Assembly: GCA_902800905.1 (NCBI GenBank)
Contig: CADCGC010000007.1
Location: forward strand, 1 to 53,097
Length of the DNA: 53,097 nucleotides
From: an uncultured Erysipelotrichaceae bacterium
Lineage (GTDB): Bacteria > Bacillota_I > Bacilli_A > RFN20 > CAG-826
Direction: 5' to 3'
This document shows positions 32,912 to 39,453 of this stretch, one piece after another. A model generated the notes under the pieces. It saw nothing but the letters and a program-made list of their open reading frames with translations, did not search any database and was not told where the DNA came from. Both the position numbers and the translations under genes were made by a program. The number at the start of each line of letters is the position of its first letter. Position 1 is the stretch's first letter.

Positions 32912-33774
32912 TATTTTTTAGTCCTGTTCTTTTTGTTATAGACTGGCCATAGTGAGATTAAGCCATAATCAATTTCGTTTAATTTCATCAATTTTATCAT
33001 ATCTTCTTCACTAATTGTGAAGTCGAGTTTAGTGTTATCTCTAATATGTTCTTCACTAGACGCTTTTGGAATGGAGACTGTTTCAAGTTGCAATGTGAAC
33101 TTAATACATAATTGTGGAACTGAAACATTATATTTATTTGCCATTTCGACAATTGCGTTGTTATTTAACGCTCTTCCGTGAGCGATAGGAGAATATGATT
33201 CAACGACAATATCGTTTTCTGAACAAAATTTGATAATATCAACTGGTACTTCGCCAATATGGATTAAGATTTGATTAACCATTGGTTTGATTTCGCAGTG
33301 ATCAAGGATATTTTGAAGGTCTTCGATATTGAAGTTAGAAACTCCAATAGCCTTAACTTTACCTTCTTTATATGCTTCCTCTAACGCTCTCCAAACTTCA
33401 ATGTTTTCTTTGAAATATTTGTTCTTTCCTCTAAAGAGGGCCCATGGTTGTGGGCAGTGGATTAGCATTAAATCAATATAATCTAATCCTAAATCTTTCA
33501 AAGATTTATCAATCGATTTTTTGGCTTTATCATATGATTTGATTTCCGCCATAACTTTGGAAGTGACATATATTTCTTCTCTGGGAAGTCCAGAAGCTCT
33601 AATACCTTCTCCTACTCCCTTTTCATTTCCATACGCTTGAGCGGTATCAATATGACGATAACCATATTTCAACGCCAATTGAACACATTTAGAAGCGTCT
33701 TTGTTATTAATTAACCAAGTACCATACGCTAATGAAGGGATTTTTTGGTCATTATTAAGAATTAAATAATCCAT
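32911..33774 (-). CDS. Aldo/keto reductase
   Basis: A 287-residue protein. ATG 33774 is chosen because AGGTGAG stands just upstream; the longer TTG frame from 33858 reads through the promoter region. The catalytic tetrad is visible: Asp43 and Tyr48 (HIDTAQAYGNE), Lys73 (VTSKV) and His106 (LIHCP). IPKAS near the C-terminus binds the NADPH phosphate. It reduces aldehydes or sugars, as in the YvgN/2,5-diketogluconate reductase group. It lies divergent from a zinc-ribbon membrane protein, with a palindrome between them. Confidence 0.9.
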   Translation of the reverse strand: MDYLILNNDQKIPSLAYGTWLINNKDASKCVQLALKYGYRHIDTAQAYGNEKGVGEGIRASGLPREEIYVTSKVMAEIKSYDKAKKSIDKSLKDLGLDYIDLMLIHCPQPWALFRGKNKYFKENIEVWRALEEAYKEGKVKAIGVSNFNIEDLQNILDHCEIKPMVNQILIHIGEVPVDIIKFCSENDIVVESYSPIAHGRALNNNAIVEMANKYNVSVPQLCIKFTLQLETVSIPKASSEEHIRDNTKLDFTISEEDMIKLMKLNEIDYGLISLWPVYNKKNRTKK

Positions 33775-33852
33775 ACTTTTCTCACCTATTCTTAAACATT
33801 GTATCAAAATATAAAGAATATTTTTATATTTCTTTGAATGAAGTAATAATTC

Positions 33853-33869
33853 ATGCAATAATATTGCAT
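33853..33869. promoter_or_regulatory. 17-bp palindrome in the divergent promoter region
   Basis: ATGCAATA, A, TATTGCAT is a perfect inverted repeat. It overlaps the candidate -10 (TAATAT at 33859) of the plus-strand gene, with TTGAAT 19 bases upstream as the -35. It sits between divergent genes, so it is likely an operator. The protein that binds it is unknown. Confidence 0.55.
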
Positions 33870-33885
33870 AGGAAAAGAGAAAAAA

Positions 33886-34323
33886 ATGCCTGTTTGTAAA
33901 AATTGTAATTCAAGAATTGATAAATTTAATAAAGATAGATGTCCAATATGTGGTGTTGAACGTCCTTTTGAAGGTGTCAGTAGTGACACAGTTGAAGTGA
34001 CTTCAAGAATTGATTCTGGTGATGTAAAGATTGATTACCATCCACGTAAAAGAAAAACACTTTTAACATTATTTGTTTTATGTGGCTTCTTAGGCATCCC
34101 TTTCTTCTATTTAAGAAAACATGTTGCTGGTATTATTTATGGATTAATTAATTCCGCAGTATTAGCTACCGCTATTGTTTTATTAATTTTATTAACTCCA
34201 CTTCATATCGCAGTGGCAATTGTTCTTCCAATCGTTGTCTTTGTTTTCTTTAATACCTTAGTTGGACTATATTACTACAATTCAGCAAACCTCAAAGACG
34301 GACACGGAGTGTTCCTAGTTTAA
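33886..34323 (+). CDS. Zinc-ribbon membrane protein
   Basis: A 145-residue protein. CKNC near the N-terminus and CPIC 15 residues later form a zinc ribbon. The middle is a hydrophilic stretch (DSGDVKIDYHPRKRK). Two to three hydrophobic segments follow (about 64-80, 86-106 and 108-130), and the C-terminus is short. It is similar in layout to TM2/zinc-ribbon proteins of unknown function. It is followed after one base by rsmE, so it leads the rsmE-mtaB operon. Confidence 0.65.
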   Translation: MPVCKNCNSRIDKFNKDRCPICGVERPFEGVSSDTVEVTSRIDSGDVKIDYHPRKRKTLLTLFVLCGFLGIPFFYLRKHVAGIIYGLINSAVLATAIVLLILLTPLHIAVAIVLPIVVFVFFNTLVGLYYYNSANLKDGHGVFLV

Positions 34324-34324
34324 T

Positions 34325-35038
34325 ATGCAAAGATATTTTGCCTCTATTATCAATAACAAAGTCATCTTGAATAAAGATGATATTTTTCATTTAACAAAAG
34401 TGATGCGCGCTAAAAATGGAGACAATATCGAAGTAGTGGATGAAAAGCAAAATGTCTATCTTGCATTTATAAAAAACACCAACCCATTATTAATTGAAAT
34501 TCAAGAACCAATTCTTAAAAATAGCGAACTTCCTACAAGTGTTACGTTATTTTTTGGCTTAGCAAAGTCAGACAAAATTGAATTTGTGATTCAAAAAACT
34601 ACTGAACTAGGAGCTTCAAAAATAGTGCTCTTCCAAGGGAAAAGATCAGTTGTTAAGTTTGATAATAATGACTTTGATAGAAAACTTCCAAGATATATGA
34701 GCATCGCTAAAGAAGCAGCGGAACAATGTCATAGAGAAAAGATTCCTTCTATCGAATTTGAGAAATCAATTGAAGGAGTTAAAAAACATCTTTGTGAACT
34801 CAATTTATTCGCGTACGAACTAAACGCTGGTGAGACCAACAATTTTGAAAATTATTTAAAAGAAAATCATCAATCTATATCAGTAATAATTGGTCCTGAG
34901 GGTGGGTTTGATGAAAAGGAAGCTAACTTCTTAGTTAATAATGGATTCAAAACAATATCTTTAGGAAAAAGGATATTAAGATGCGAAACCGCAGCAGTGT
35001 ACGCTTTAAGCGTAATTGCCTTTAATTTAGAAAAATAA
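34325..35038 (+). CDS. rsmE: 16S rRNA (uracil1498-N3)-methyltransferase
   Basis: A 237-residue protein of normal family length. The N-terminal PUA-like domain (1-70) contains HLTKVMRAKNGDNIEVVD. The SPOUT domain has FFGLAKSDKIEFVIQKTTELG, the knot motif IGPEGGF (about 188-194) and SLGKRILRCETA near the C-terminus. It methylates U1498 of 16S rRNA with S-adenosylmethionine. The next gene, mtaB, starts one base behind the stop, a pairing common in Bacilli. Confidence 0.93.
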   Translation: MQRYFASIINNKVILNKDDIFHLTKVMRAKNGDNIEVVDEKQNVYLAFIKNTNPLLIEIQEPILKNSELPTSVTLFFGLAKSDKIEFVIQKTTELGASKIVLFQGKRSVVKFDNNDFDRKLPRYMSIAKEAAEQCHREKIPSIEFEKSIEGVKKHLCELNLFAYELNAGETNNFENYLKENHQSISVIIGPEGGFDEKEANFLVNNGFKTISLGKRILRCETAAVYALSVIAFNLEK

Positions 35039-35039
35039 T

Positions 35040-36296
35040 ATGAAAAGTTACACAACTATTTCTTTAGGATGCAAAGTTAATTCGTATGAAATTAACTCTT
35101 TAATCGCGTCTTTAAAAGAAAGAGGATATGTTGAAGATAACGAAAACCCAACTGTGGCGATTATTAATACTTGCTCAGTAACTGCAACCGCTGATCAAAA
35201 ATCAAGACAACATATTAGAAAACTCATAAACAATTATCCAAACGCAATCGTAGTAGTTATGGGTTGTTATTCTCAAGGGCAACACAAATTCATCACTAAT
35301 GATATTAAACCAAATATTGTTACTGGTACTTCTAATAGAAACAAGTTAATTGATTTAATTGAAAACTATAAACCAGGCGAAGTTATTGATATCACTGACG
35401 ACAAACCAAGATTATATCAATACGAAGAACTAGGCATCACAACATACTCTGAAAATGTTAGAGCGTACCTCAAAATCCAAGATGGTTGTGATAACTTTTG
35501 TAGTTATTGTCTAATTCCATATCGAAGAGGTAGATCAAGAAGTAGAGACCATGAAACAATTCTAAAAGAGGCCACTTCTTTGGTGAAAAACGGTTATCAA
35601 GAGATAGTGTTGACTGGTATCCATGTCGGTGGATATGGCAAAGATTTAGAGAGCGATTCTTTCTCTTCTTTAGTAAAAGATTTGCTTGATATCAAAGACT
35701 TATATCGATTAAGAATTTCCTCTATCGAAGAAAGTGAAATTGATGATGAGATGATTGATTTAATCAATAATTGTGATAACCTCGCTAATCATTTTCATAT
35801 TCCTCTTCAATCAGGAAGTGACACAGTTCTTAAAAGAATGAGCCGCAAATATAACAAAGAACAATTTTTGAACAAAATAAGAATGATTCAAAAAGCGTGT
35901 CCTAATGTTGCAATCACCACAGATGTTATTGTGGGATTTCCTGGAGAAACAGAGGAAGAATTTTTAGAAACATATGAATTCATTAAAGAATGTGGATTCA
36001 ACATGTTGCATGTCTTTCCGTTCTCAAGTAGAGAAGGAACTGTAGCAAGTAGAATGCCAAATCAAATAGATCCACGAATTAAAAAAGAAAGAACTCTTAA
36101 ACTCATTGAACTATCAAATAAGTTATGGGATGAATACACAAAAAAATTTGTTAATAAAGAAGTTGAGGTGTTAATTGAACAATATGACAACAAAAACCAA
36201 TTAAATATTGGTCACACCTCTAACTATTTAGAAGTGAAAATCCCTGATTTAGAAAATAAAACAGGAAAAATAGTAAGAGTTACATACAAAAAGTAA
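35040..36296 (+). CDS. mtaB: tRNA t6A37 methylthiotransferase MtaB
   Basis: A 418-residue protein. The UPF0004 domain supplies three Cys for one iron-sulfur cluster (LGCKVNSYE, NTCSVTA, GCYSQG). The radical-SAM site is CDNFCSYC near 149-156, and VIVGFPGETEEEF and the C-terminal TRAM strands follow. The length and the SLGCKVN start distinguish it from MiaB and RimO. It adds a methylthio group to N6-threonylcarbamoyladenosine at position 37 of tRNAs for ANN codons, so translation fidelity depends on SAM and iron. Confidence 0.93.
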   Translation: MKSYTTISLGCKVNSYEINSLIASLKERGYVEDNENPTVAIINTCSVTATADQKSRQHIRKLINNYPNAIVVVMGCYSQGQHKFITNDIKPNIVTGTSNRNKLIDLIENYKPGEVIDITDDKPRLYQYEELGITTYSENVRAYLKIQDGCDNFCSYCLIPYRRGRSRSRDHETILKEATSLVKNGYQEIVLTGIHVGGYGKDLESDSFSSLVKDLLDIKDLYRLRISSIEESEIDDEMIDLINNCDNLANHFHIPLQSGSDTVLKRMSRKYNKEQFLNKIRMIQKACPNVAITTDVIVGFPGETEEEFLETYEFIKECGFNMLHVFPFSSREGTVASRMPNQIDPRIKKERTLKLIELSNKLWDEYTKKFVNKEVEVLIEQYDNKNQLNIGHTSNYLEVKIPDLENKTGKIVRVTYKK

Positions 36297-36344
36297 GACA
36301 CAATCAATAAAAATAGAGATTTTTTAGAAGATGTCCAAAAAATA

Positions 36345-36374
36345 TTGATTTAGTTTCATTAAATGAAATATAAT
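36345..36374 (+). promoter_or_regulatory. rpmF promoter with palindrome in the spacer
   Basis: TTGATT, 18 bases, TATAAT. The spacer contains TTTCATT, A, AATGAAA (36354-36368), a perfect 15-bp inverted repeat that ends right at the -10. A repressor bound here would block polymerase. AAGGAGG precedes the ATG at 36407. Confidence 0.7.
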
Positions 36375-36406
36375 ATTCACCGGTAAAAACAAGGAGGAAG
36401 TCCAAA

Positions 36407-36688
36407 ATGGCAGTCCCACAAAGAAGAATTAGTAAAACACGTAAAAGAATGAGAAGAACTCACTTCAAACTCAACGTTGAAGGATTAGTTACATGCCCAA
36501 ACTGTGGCGAAATGATTAAATCACATCACGTTTGCCCAAAATGTGGATATTACGCTGGTAAGGCACAAGTATTAGACGGCAAGGTTGTTAAACCAGAAGT
36601 CAAAAAGGAACCAGCAAAGAAAACTCCAGCCAAAAAAGCTCCAGCTAAGAAAACCACAAAGAAAGCTGCAACTGAAGAAGCAAAATAA
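36407..36688 (+). CDS. rpmF: 50S ribosomal protein L32 with a long basic tail
   Basis: A 93-residue protein. Residues 1-50 are standard L32 ([18 protein letters not shown]). A zinc ribbon uses Cys30, Cys33, Cys43 and Cys46 (CPNC, CPKC), the zinc-dependent form. L32 usually ends near residue 60. Here a further 30 residues of Lys, Ala and Pro ([18 protein letters not shown]) follow, similar to histone-like tails. The tail could reach rRNA or stabilise binding. The gene stands alone between its own promoter and terminator. Confidence 0.94.
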   Translation: MAVPQRRISKTRKRMRRTHFKLNVEGLVTCPNCGEMIKSHHVCPKCGYYAGKAQVLDGKVVKPEVKKEPAKKTPAKKAPAKKTTKKAATEEAK

Positions 36689-36707
36689 GGTCGCTATGAC
36701 CTTTTTT
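36687..36707 (+). terminator. rpmF terminator
   Basis: AAGGTC, loop GCTAT, GACCTT, then a T tract. The stem overlaps the last bases of the stop codon. Confidence 0.85.
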
Positions 36708-36710
36708 GTT

Positions 36711-36719
36711 TGCTATAAT
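36711..36719 (+). promoter_or_regulatory. Extended -10 of deoC
   Basis: TGCTATAAT (TGn plus TATAAT) directly behind the rpmF terminator. TAGGAG supplies a ribosome site before ATG 36746, about 14 bases away. Confidence 0.6.
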
Positions 36720-36745
36720 AATGGATAGGAGAAAAAAACTAAAAT

Positions 36746-37381
36746 ATGTCATACAATAAACTAATTGATCACACTCTTTTAAAACAAGATGCTACACCAG
36801 AACAAATCGTTAAACTCTGCGAAGAAGCCAAACAATTTGACTTTATGTCAGTTTGTGTTAATCCAGCATATGTTCCTCTTGCAGCAGAATGCTTAAAAGG
36901 AAGCGATGTTAAAGTTTGTACAGTTATCGGATTCCCACTAGGAATGAACTTAACAAGAACTAAAGTTGATGAAGCTAAATTATGTATCGCTCAAGGCGCT
37001 CAAGAAATTGATATGGTTATCAATGTTGGAATGCTTAAGGCCGGACATGATGATTATGTTAGAGAAGAGATTAGACTTCTTAAAGAAGTAGCAGGAAAAT
37101 TAGTTCTCAAAGTTATTATCGAAACATGCTTATTAACTGATGAAGAAAAAGTTAGAGCGTGCCAACTTTCTAAGGAAGCAGGCGCTGACTTTGTTAAGAC
37201 CTCAACTGGATTCTCTACTGGTGGAGCAACCGCTCACGATGTCAAACTCATGAGAGAAACAGTCGGACCAGAAATGGGAGTTAAAGCAAGTGGCGGAGTT
37301 AGAACTCACGAAGATTTAATTGCAATGGTTGAAGCTGGTGCAAATAGAATTGGTACTTCTAACGGAACCAAAATCATCTAA
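36746..37381 (+). CDS. deoC: Deoxyribose-phosphate aldolase
   Basis: A 211-residue protein of normal length. Lys151 in FVKTSTGF forms the Schiff base. Asp90 (EIDMVINVG) and Lys180 (VKASGGVR) complete the active site. It splits 2-deoxyribose 5-phosphate into acetaldehyde and glyceraldehyde 3-phosphate, joining deoxynucleoside salvage to glycolysis. The nearby adenosine deaminase and SurE act in the same catabolic direction. The acetaldehyde could be handled by the aldehyde dehydrogenase in this window, though that is inference. Confidence 0.95.
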   Translation: MSYNKLIDHTLLKQDATPEQIVKLCEEAKQFDFMSVCVNPAYVPLAAECLKGSDVKVCTVIGFPLGMNLTRTKVDEAKLCIAQGAQEIDMVINVGMLKAGHDDYVREEIRLLKEVAGKLVLKVIIETCLLTDEEKVRACQLSKEAGADFVKTSTGFSTGGATAHDVKLMRETVGPEMGVKASGGVRTHEDLIAMVEAGANRIGTSNGTKII

Positions 37382-37403
37382 TTAATCATTTAATTAACTT
37401 AAG

Positions 37404-37423
37404 AGCGTCTTCGGACGCTTTTT
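37404..37423 (+). terminator. deoC terminator
   Basis: AGCGTC, TTCG tetraloop, GACGCT, then five T. Confidence 0.92.
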
Positions 37424-37446
37424 ATATAATAAAAATGAAAAAGTTG

Positions 37447-37476
37447 TTGACTTGTTTATAAATAAACTAGTAACAT
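37447..37476 (+). promoter_or_regulatory. rpsU promoter
   Basis: TTGACT, 18 bases, TAACAT. AAGGAGGTGA, a near-complete match to the 16S tail, follows before the ATG at 37508. Confidence 0.7.
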
Positions 37477-37507
37477 ATTAAAGCGCAATCGCAAGGAGGT
37501 GAATATC

Positions 37508-37684
37508 ATGCCAAAAGTAGTCGTTCGTGAAAATGAATCATTAGATGATGCACTTCGTCGTTTCAAACGCCAAGTGAATAAAGCTGGTACGATCCAAGAA
37601 GCGAAGAAAAGAGAATTCTACCTTAAACCAGGTTTAAAGAGAAAACTCAAATCTGAAAACGCAAGACGTAAAAACCGTAAGTAA
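37508..37684 (+). CDS. rpsU: 30S ribosomal protein S21
   Basis: A 58-residue protein. ATG 37508 is used because the AAGGAGGTGA site ends 6 bases before it; an ATG frame from 37499 would start inside that site. [20 protein letters not shown] is the S21 signature at the N-terminus, and [14 protein letters not shown] and the Lys/Arg-rich end follow. S21 helps base-pairing of the mRNA with 16S rRNA during initiation. The initiator tRNA gene lies 25 bases downstream. Confidence 0.95.
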   Translation: MPKVVVRENESLDDALRRFKRQVNKAGTIQEAKKREFYLKPGLKRKLKSENARRKNRK

Positions 37685-37709
37685 TTCAGTGCCTACGGAC
37701 GTCTGACAT

Positions 37710-37786
37710 CGCGGGGTAGAGCAGTTGGTAGCTCGTCAGGCCCATAACCTGGAGGTCATGCGGTTCAAGTCCCATCCCCGCAACCA
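37710..37786 (+). tRNA. Initiator tRNA-fMet (CAT), irregular T stem
   Basis: The acceptor has C1 facing A72 (the initiator hallmark) over a GCGGGG/CCCCGC stem. The anticodon loop is CCCATAA, with CAT. An encoded CCA follows A73. The anticodon stem is TCAGG/CCTGG, with A-T where initiators usually have a third G-C. The T arm reads ATGCGG-TTCAAGT-CCCAT: pairing works only if one C is bulged (ATG, C, GG against CCCAT). The D loop is one base shorter than in Bacillus, so the total is still 77. It may be a divergent second copy or a decaying gene. Confidence 0.8.
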
Positions 37787-37799
37787 GATGCAACTAATT

Positions 37800-37830
37800 A
37801 GACTGATACATCTAGTGTCAGTCTTTTTTA
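37800..37830 (+). terminator. Terminator after tRNA-fMet
   Basis: AGACTGA and TCAGTCT form a 7-bp stem followed by a T tract. A second inverted repeat, AGTTGTC/GACAACT, follows at about 37832-37856. Confidence 0.75.
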
Positions 37831-37834
37831 TAAG

Positions 37835-37999
37835 TTGTCTCCAATTTGTGGACAACTGAAATTATATGCTGCTGATGGCAAAAAGTATGTCTCCGACGTT
37901 ATCAATGAAAGTGGTGTTAGATTGCTTTTGACTATCGCCTCATCTAAATGTAAAAAAACAAATATTAGATTGGATAACAGGCCTACTCGATCCTATTGA
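37835..37999 (+). pseudogene. Remnant of a Bro-N-type phage regulator
   Basis: A frame with no start codon reads QLKLYAADGKKYVSDVINES followed by GVRLLLTIASSK, then becomes non-homologous and stops at 37997-37999. The first part resembles the Bro-N/antirepressor segment that usually reads QLKLxAxDGKxYxTDV and then LRLIQSIPSPK. Downstream of the tRNA, this is debris of a phage or toxin module. Identification is from a short match only. Confidence 0.45.
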
Positions 38000-38419
38000 T
38001 GAGCAAAGCAAAAAAAGCATATCAACTATACAAGACCAATTTAATAACTAGTGAAGAAATTGGCAAAACAATATCTTTGCAAAAAATACACGCTTATTTG
38101 TTTGAAGGCTTGTATGACTTTGCAGGAATAATAAGAACAAAAACAATCTCTAAAGGTGGATTTATTTTTTCTAATGGTGATTTCTTACCACAAACCCTAT
38201 AAAATGCCTCAATCTACTTTTGATGAAATTGTGGAAAAATATATAGAGATGAATATTGCTCATCCATTCATGGAAGGAAATGGACATGCAACCAGGATTT
38301 GGCTTGATTTAATATTAATTAAAGAACTATTAAAAGACACTTTAACTGACGAAATCAATAATAGGGAATTATTCCTAAAGGGGATTGATACTTCTTGCTA
38401 TTATGAAGAAATTGAATAG
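37999..38419 (+). pseudogene. Decayed Fic-domain (AMP-transferase) gene
   Basis: Two frames carry consecutive Fic pieces. 37999-38202 gives the N-terminal helices (KKAYQLYKTN, LFEGLYDFAG) and ends at a stop after NGDFLPQTL. 38207-38419 resumes in another frame with [20 protein letters not shown] and the catalytic HPFMEGNGH. That motif normally reads HPFxxGNGR, so the Arg is also lost. About 40 residues are missing before ALTDDINN-type text, here TLTDEINN. A frameshift, an internal deletion and motif decay show the gene is dead. Fic enzymes transfer AMP or similar groups to target proteins, often as toxins. Confidence 0.75.
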
Positions 38420-38469
38420 TGGCATTCAATATTAATCAATAAAACATCTACTTTTAAACAAAAACAAAT

Positions 38470-38475
38470 TATAAT
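38470..38475 (+). promoter_or_regulatory. -10 box of the DtxR-type regulator gene
   Basis: TATAAT ends 10 bases before ATG 38486. There is no Shine-Dalgarno site, so only a few bases of leader are expected. The GTG at 38477 would lie against the -10 and is rejected as the start. Confidence 0.55.
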
Positions 38476-38485
38476 AGTGGTAATT

Positions 38486-38857
38486 ATGAAACGATTAGAG
38501 TCCCAAGAAGATTATTTAGAAAAGATATTACAGATTTCTCAAAAGAAAGAAAGCGTTCATGCGATTGATATTGCTAGAGAAATGTCTTTTTCTAAACCTT
38601 CTGTTTCAGTAGCAATGAATAAGCTCAAAGAAGCCGGATATATTTTAATTAATGAAAAAGGTGAAATCACATTAACTGAAAGTGGACTTCAAATTGCTGA
38701 AAAGACATTAGAAAAGCATATTATCTTAACAAAAATGCTCATGTCTCTTGGCGTTGATGAAGAAACAGCAATGGAAGATGCGTGTAAAATGGAACACGAT
38801 ATTTCAGATAAAACTTGGGAAGCAATCAAAAAACACGCAGAACTAATGAACAAATAA
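38486..38857 (+). CDS. DtxR/MntR-family metal-dependent regulator
   Basis: A 123-residue protein. The N-terminal winged helix contains EDYLEKILQI, IDIAREMSFSKPSVSVAM (recognition helix) and LTESGLQIAEK. The dimerisation helix ends in ACKMEHDIS, the ExxH metal-site motif of this family. No SH3-like third domain is present, as in MntR. Lying immediately upstream of feoA-feoA-feoB, it likely senses iron or manganese and represses iron uptake. Its operator is probably the palindrome GTTAGT-N4-ACTAAC seen on both sides of the gap to feoA. Confidence 0.88.
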   Translation: MKRLESQEDYLEKILQISQKKESVHAIDIAREMSFSKPSVSVAMNKLKEAGYILINEKGEITLTESGLQIAEKTLEKHIILTKMLMSLGVDEETAMEDACKMEHDISDKTWEAIKKHAELMNK

Positions 38858-38890
38858 ATAATATATTTATATTTAAAGAATAATAAGGTT

Positions 38891-38913
38891 AGTTAGTCTA
38901 AACTAACTTTTTT
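38891..38913 (+). terminator. Palindrome acting as terminator of the regulator gene
   Basis: AGTTAGT, CTAA, ACTAACT then T6. The inner 16 bases (GTTAGT-CTAA-ACTAAC) match the operator-like palindrome at 38950-38965 in both arms, so it may be a regulator-binding site as well. Confidence 0.7.
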
Positions 38914-38914
38914 A

Positions 38915-38965
38915 TTTACATTGAAAATGATAAGAGTATAATAATGTTGGTTAGTTGAGACTAAC
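38915..38965 (+). promoter_or_regulatory. feo promoter with downstream operator
   Basis: TTTACA, 16 bases, TATAAT (38937-38942). GTTAGT-TGAG-ACTAAC (38950-38965) covers the expected start of transcription. Binding of the adjacent DtxR-type repressor there would block initiation. AAAGGAGG before ATG 38987 gives strong translation. Confidence 0.7.
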
Positions 38966-38986
38966 TATGTAAAGGAGGAAGATGAT

Positions 38987-39199
38987 ATGCCAATTGGATT
39001 AGCACCAATCAACACCGAAATGAGAGTAGTGAGAGTACTCACCGATGAAAAGACCAAAAAGCATCTTGAAAGTCTTGGCATTTTAGTTAATTCCTCAATT
39101 ACTGTTATTTCCTCAATTAATGGTGGTGTGGTCATCGCCGTTAAAGAAGGAAGACTAGCATTAGATCGCTCGATTGCTAGCAAAATTCTAGTAGCGTAG
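38987..39199 (+). CDS. feoA: FeoA-like protein, first copy
   Basis: A 70-residue SH3-like protein. MRVVRVLTDEKTKKHLESLG and the later hydrophobic strands (SITVISSINGGVVIAVKEGRLALD) match FeoA. FeoA binds to and aids the FeoB iron transporter at the cytosolic face. A second FeoA gene follows. It is first in the iron operon, directly behind the operator palindrome. Confidence 0.88.
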   Translation: MPIGLAPINTEMRVVRVLTDEKTKKHLESLGILVNSSITVISSINGGVVIAVKEGRLALDRSIASKILVA

Positions 39200-39212
39200 A
39201 AAGGTAGGAATT

Positions 39213-39452
39213 ATGCTAAAAAGACTAGATGAATTTAAAATAGGCGAGACTGGCCTAATTAAGAAAGTAGAAGGTGAAGGTCGCCTTCGTAGAAGACTAT
39301 TTGATATGGGTGTGACTCCAGGAGCAACAGTCTATCTACGTAAAAAAGCTCCTTTAGGAGATCCTCTTGAAGTCACAATTAGAGGCTATGAATTAACACT
39401 TCGTAAATCAGAAGCATGCTTAGTAGTCTTAGAAGTTAAGGAGGACCAATAA
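39213..39452 (+). CDS. feoA: FeoA-like protein, second copy
   Basis: A 79-residue protein of the same fold. IGETGLIKKVEGEGRLRRRL, FDMGVTPGATVYLRKKAPLGDPLEV and the C-terminal ELTLRKSEACLVVL fit the standard FeoA better than the first copy does. Tandem FeoA proteins with separate roles are common in Firmicutes. AGGAGG at its end serves feoB two bases downstream. Confidence 0.92.
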   Translation: MLKRLDEFKIGETGLIKKVEGEGRLRRRLFDMGVTPGATVYLRKKAPLGDPLEVTIRGYELTLRKSEACLVVLEVKEDQ

Positions 39453-39453
39453 T

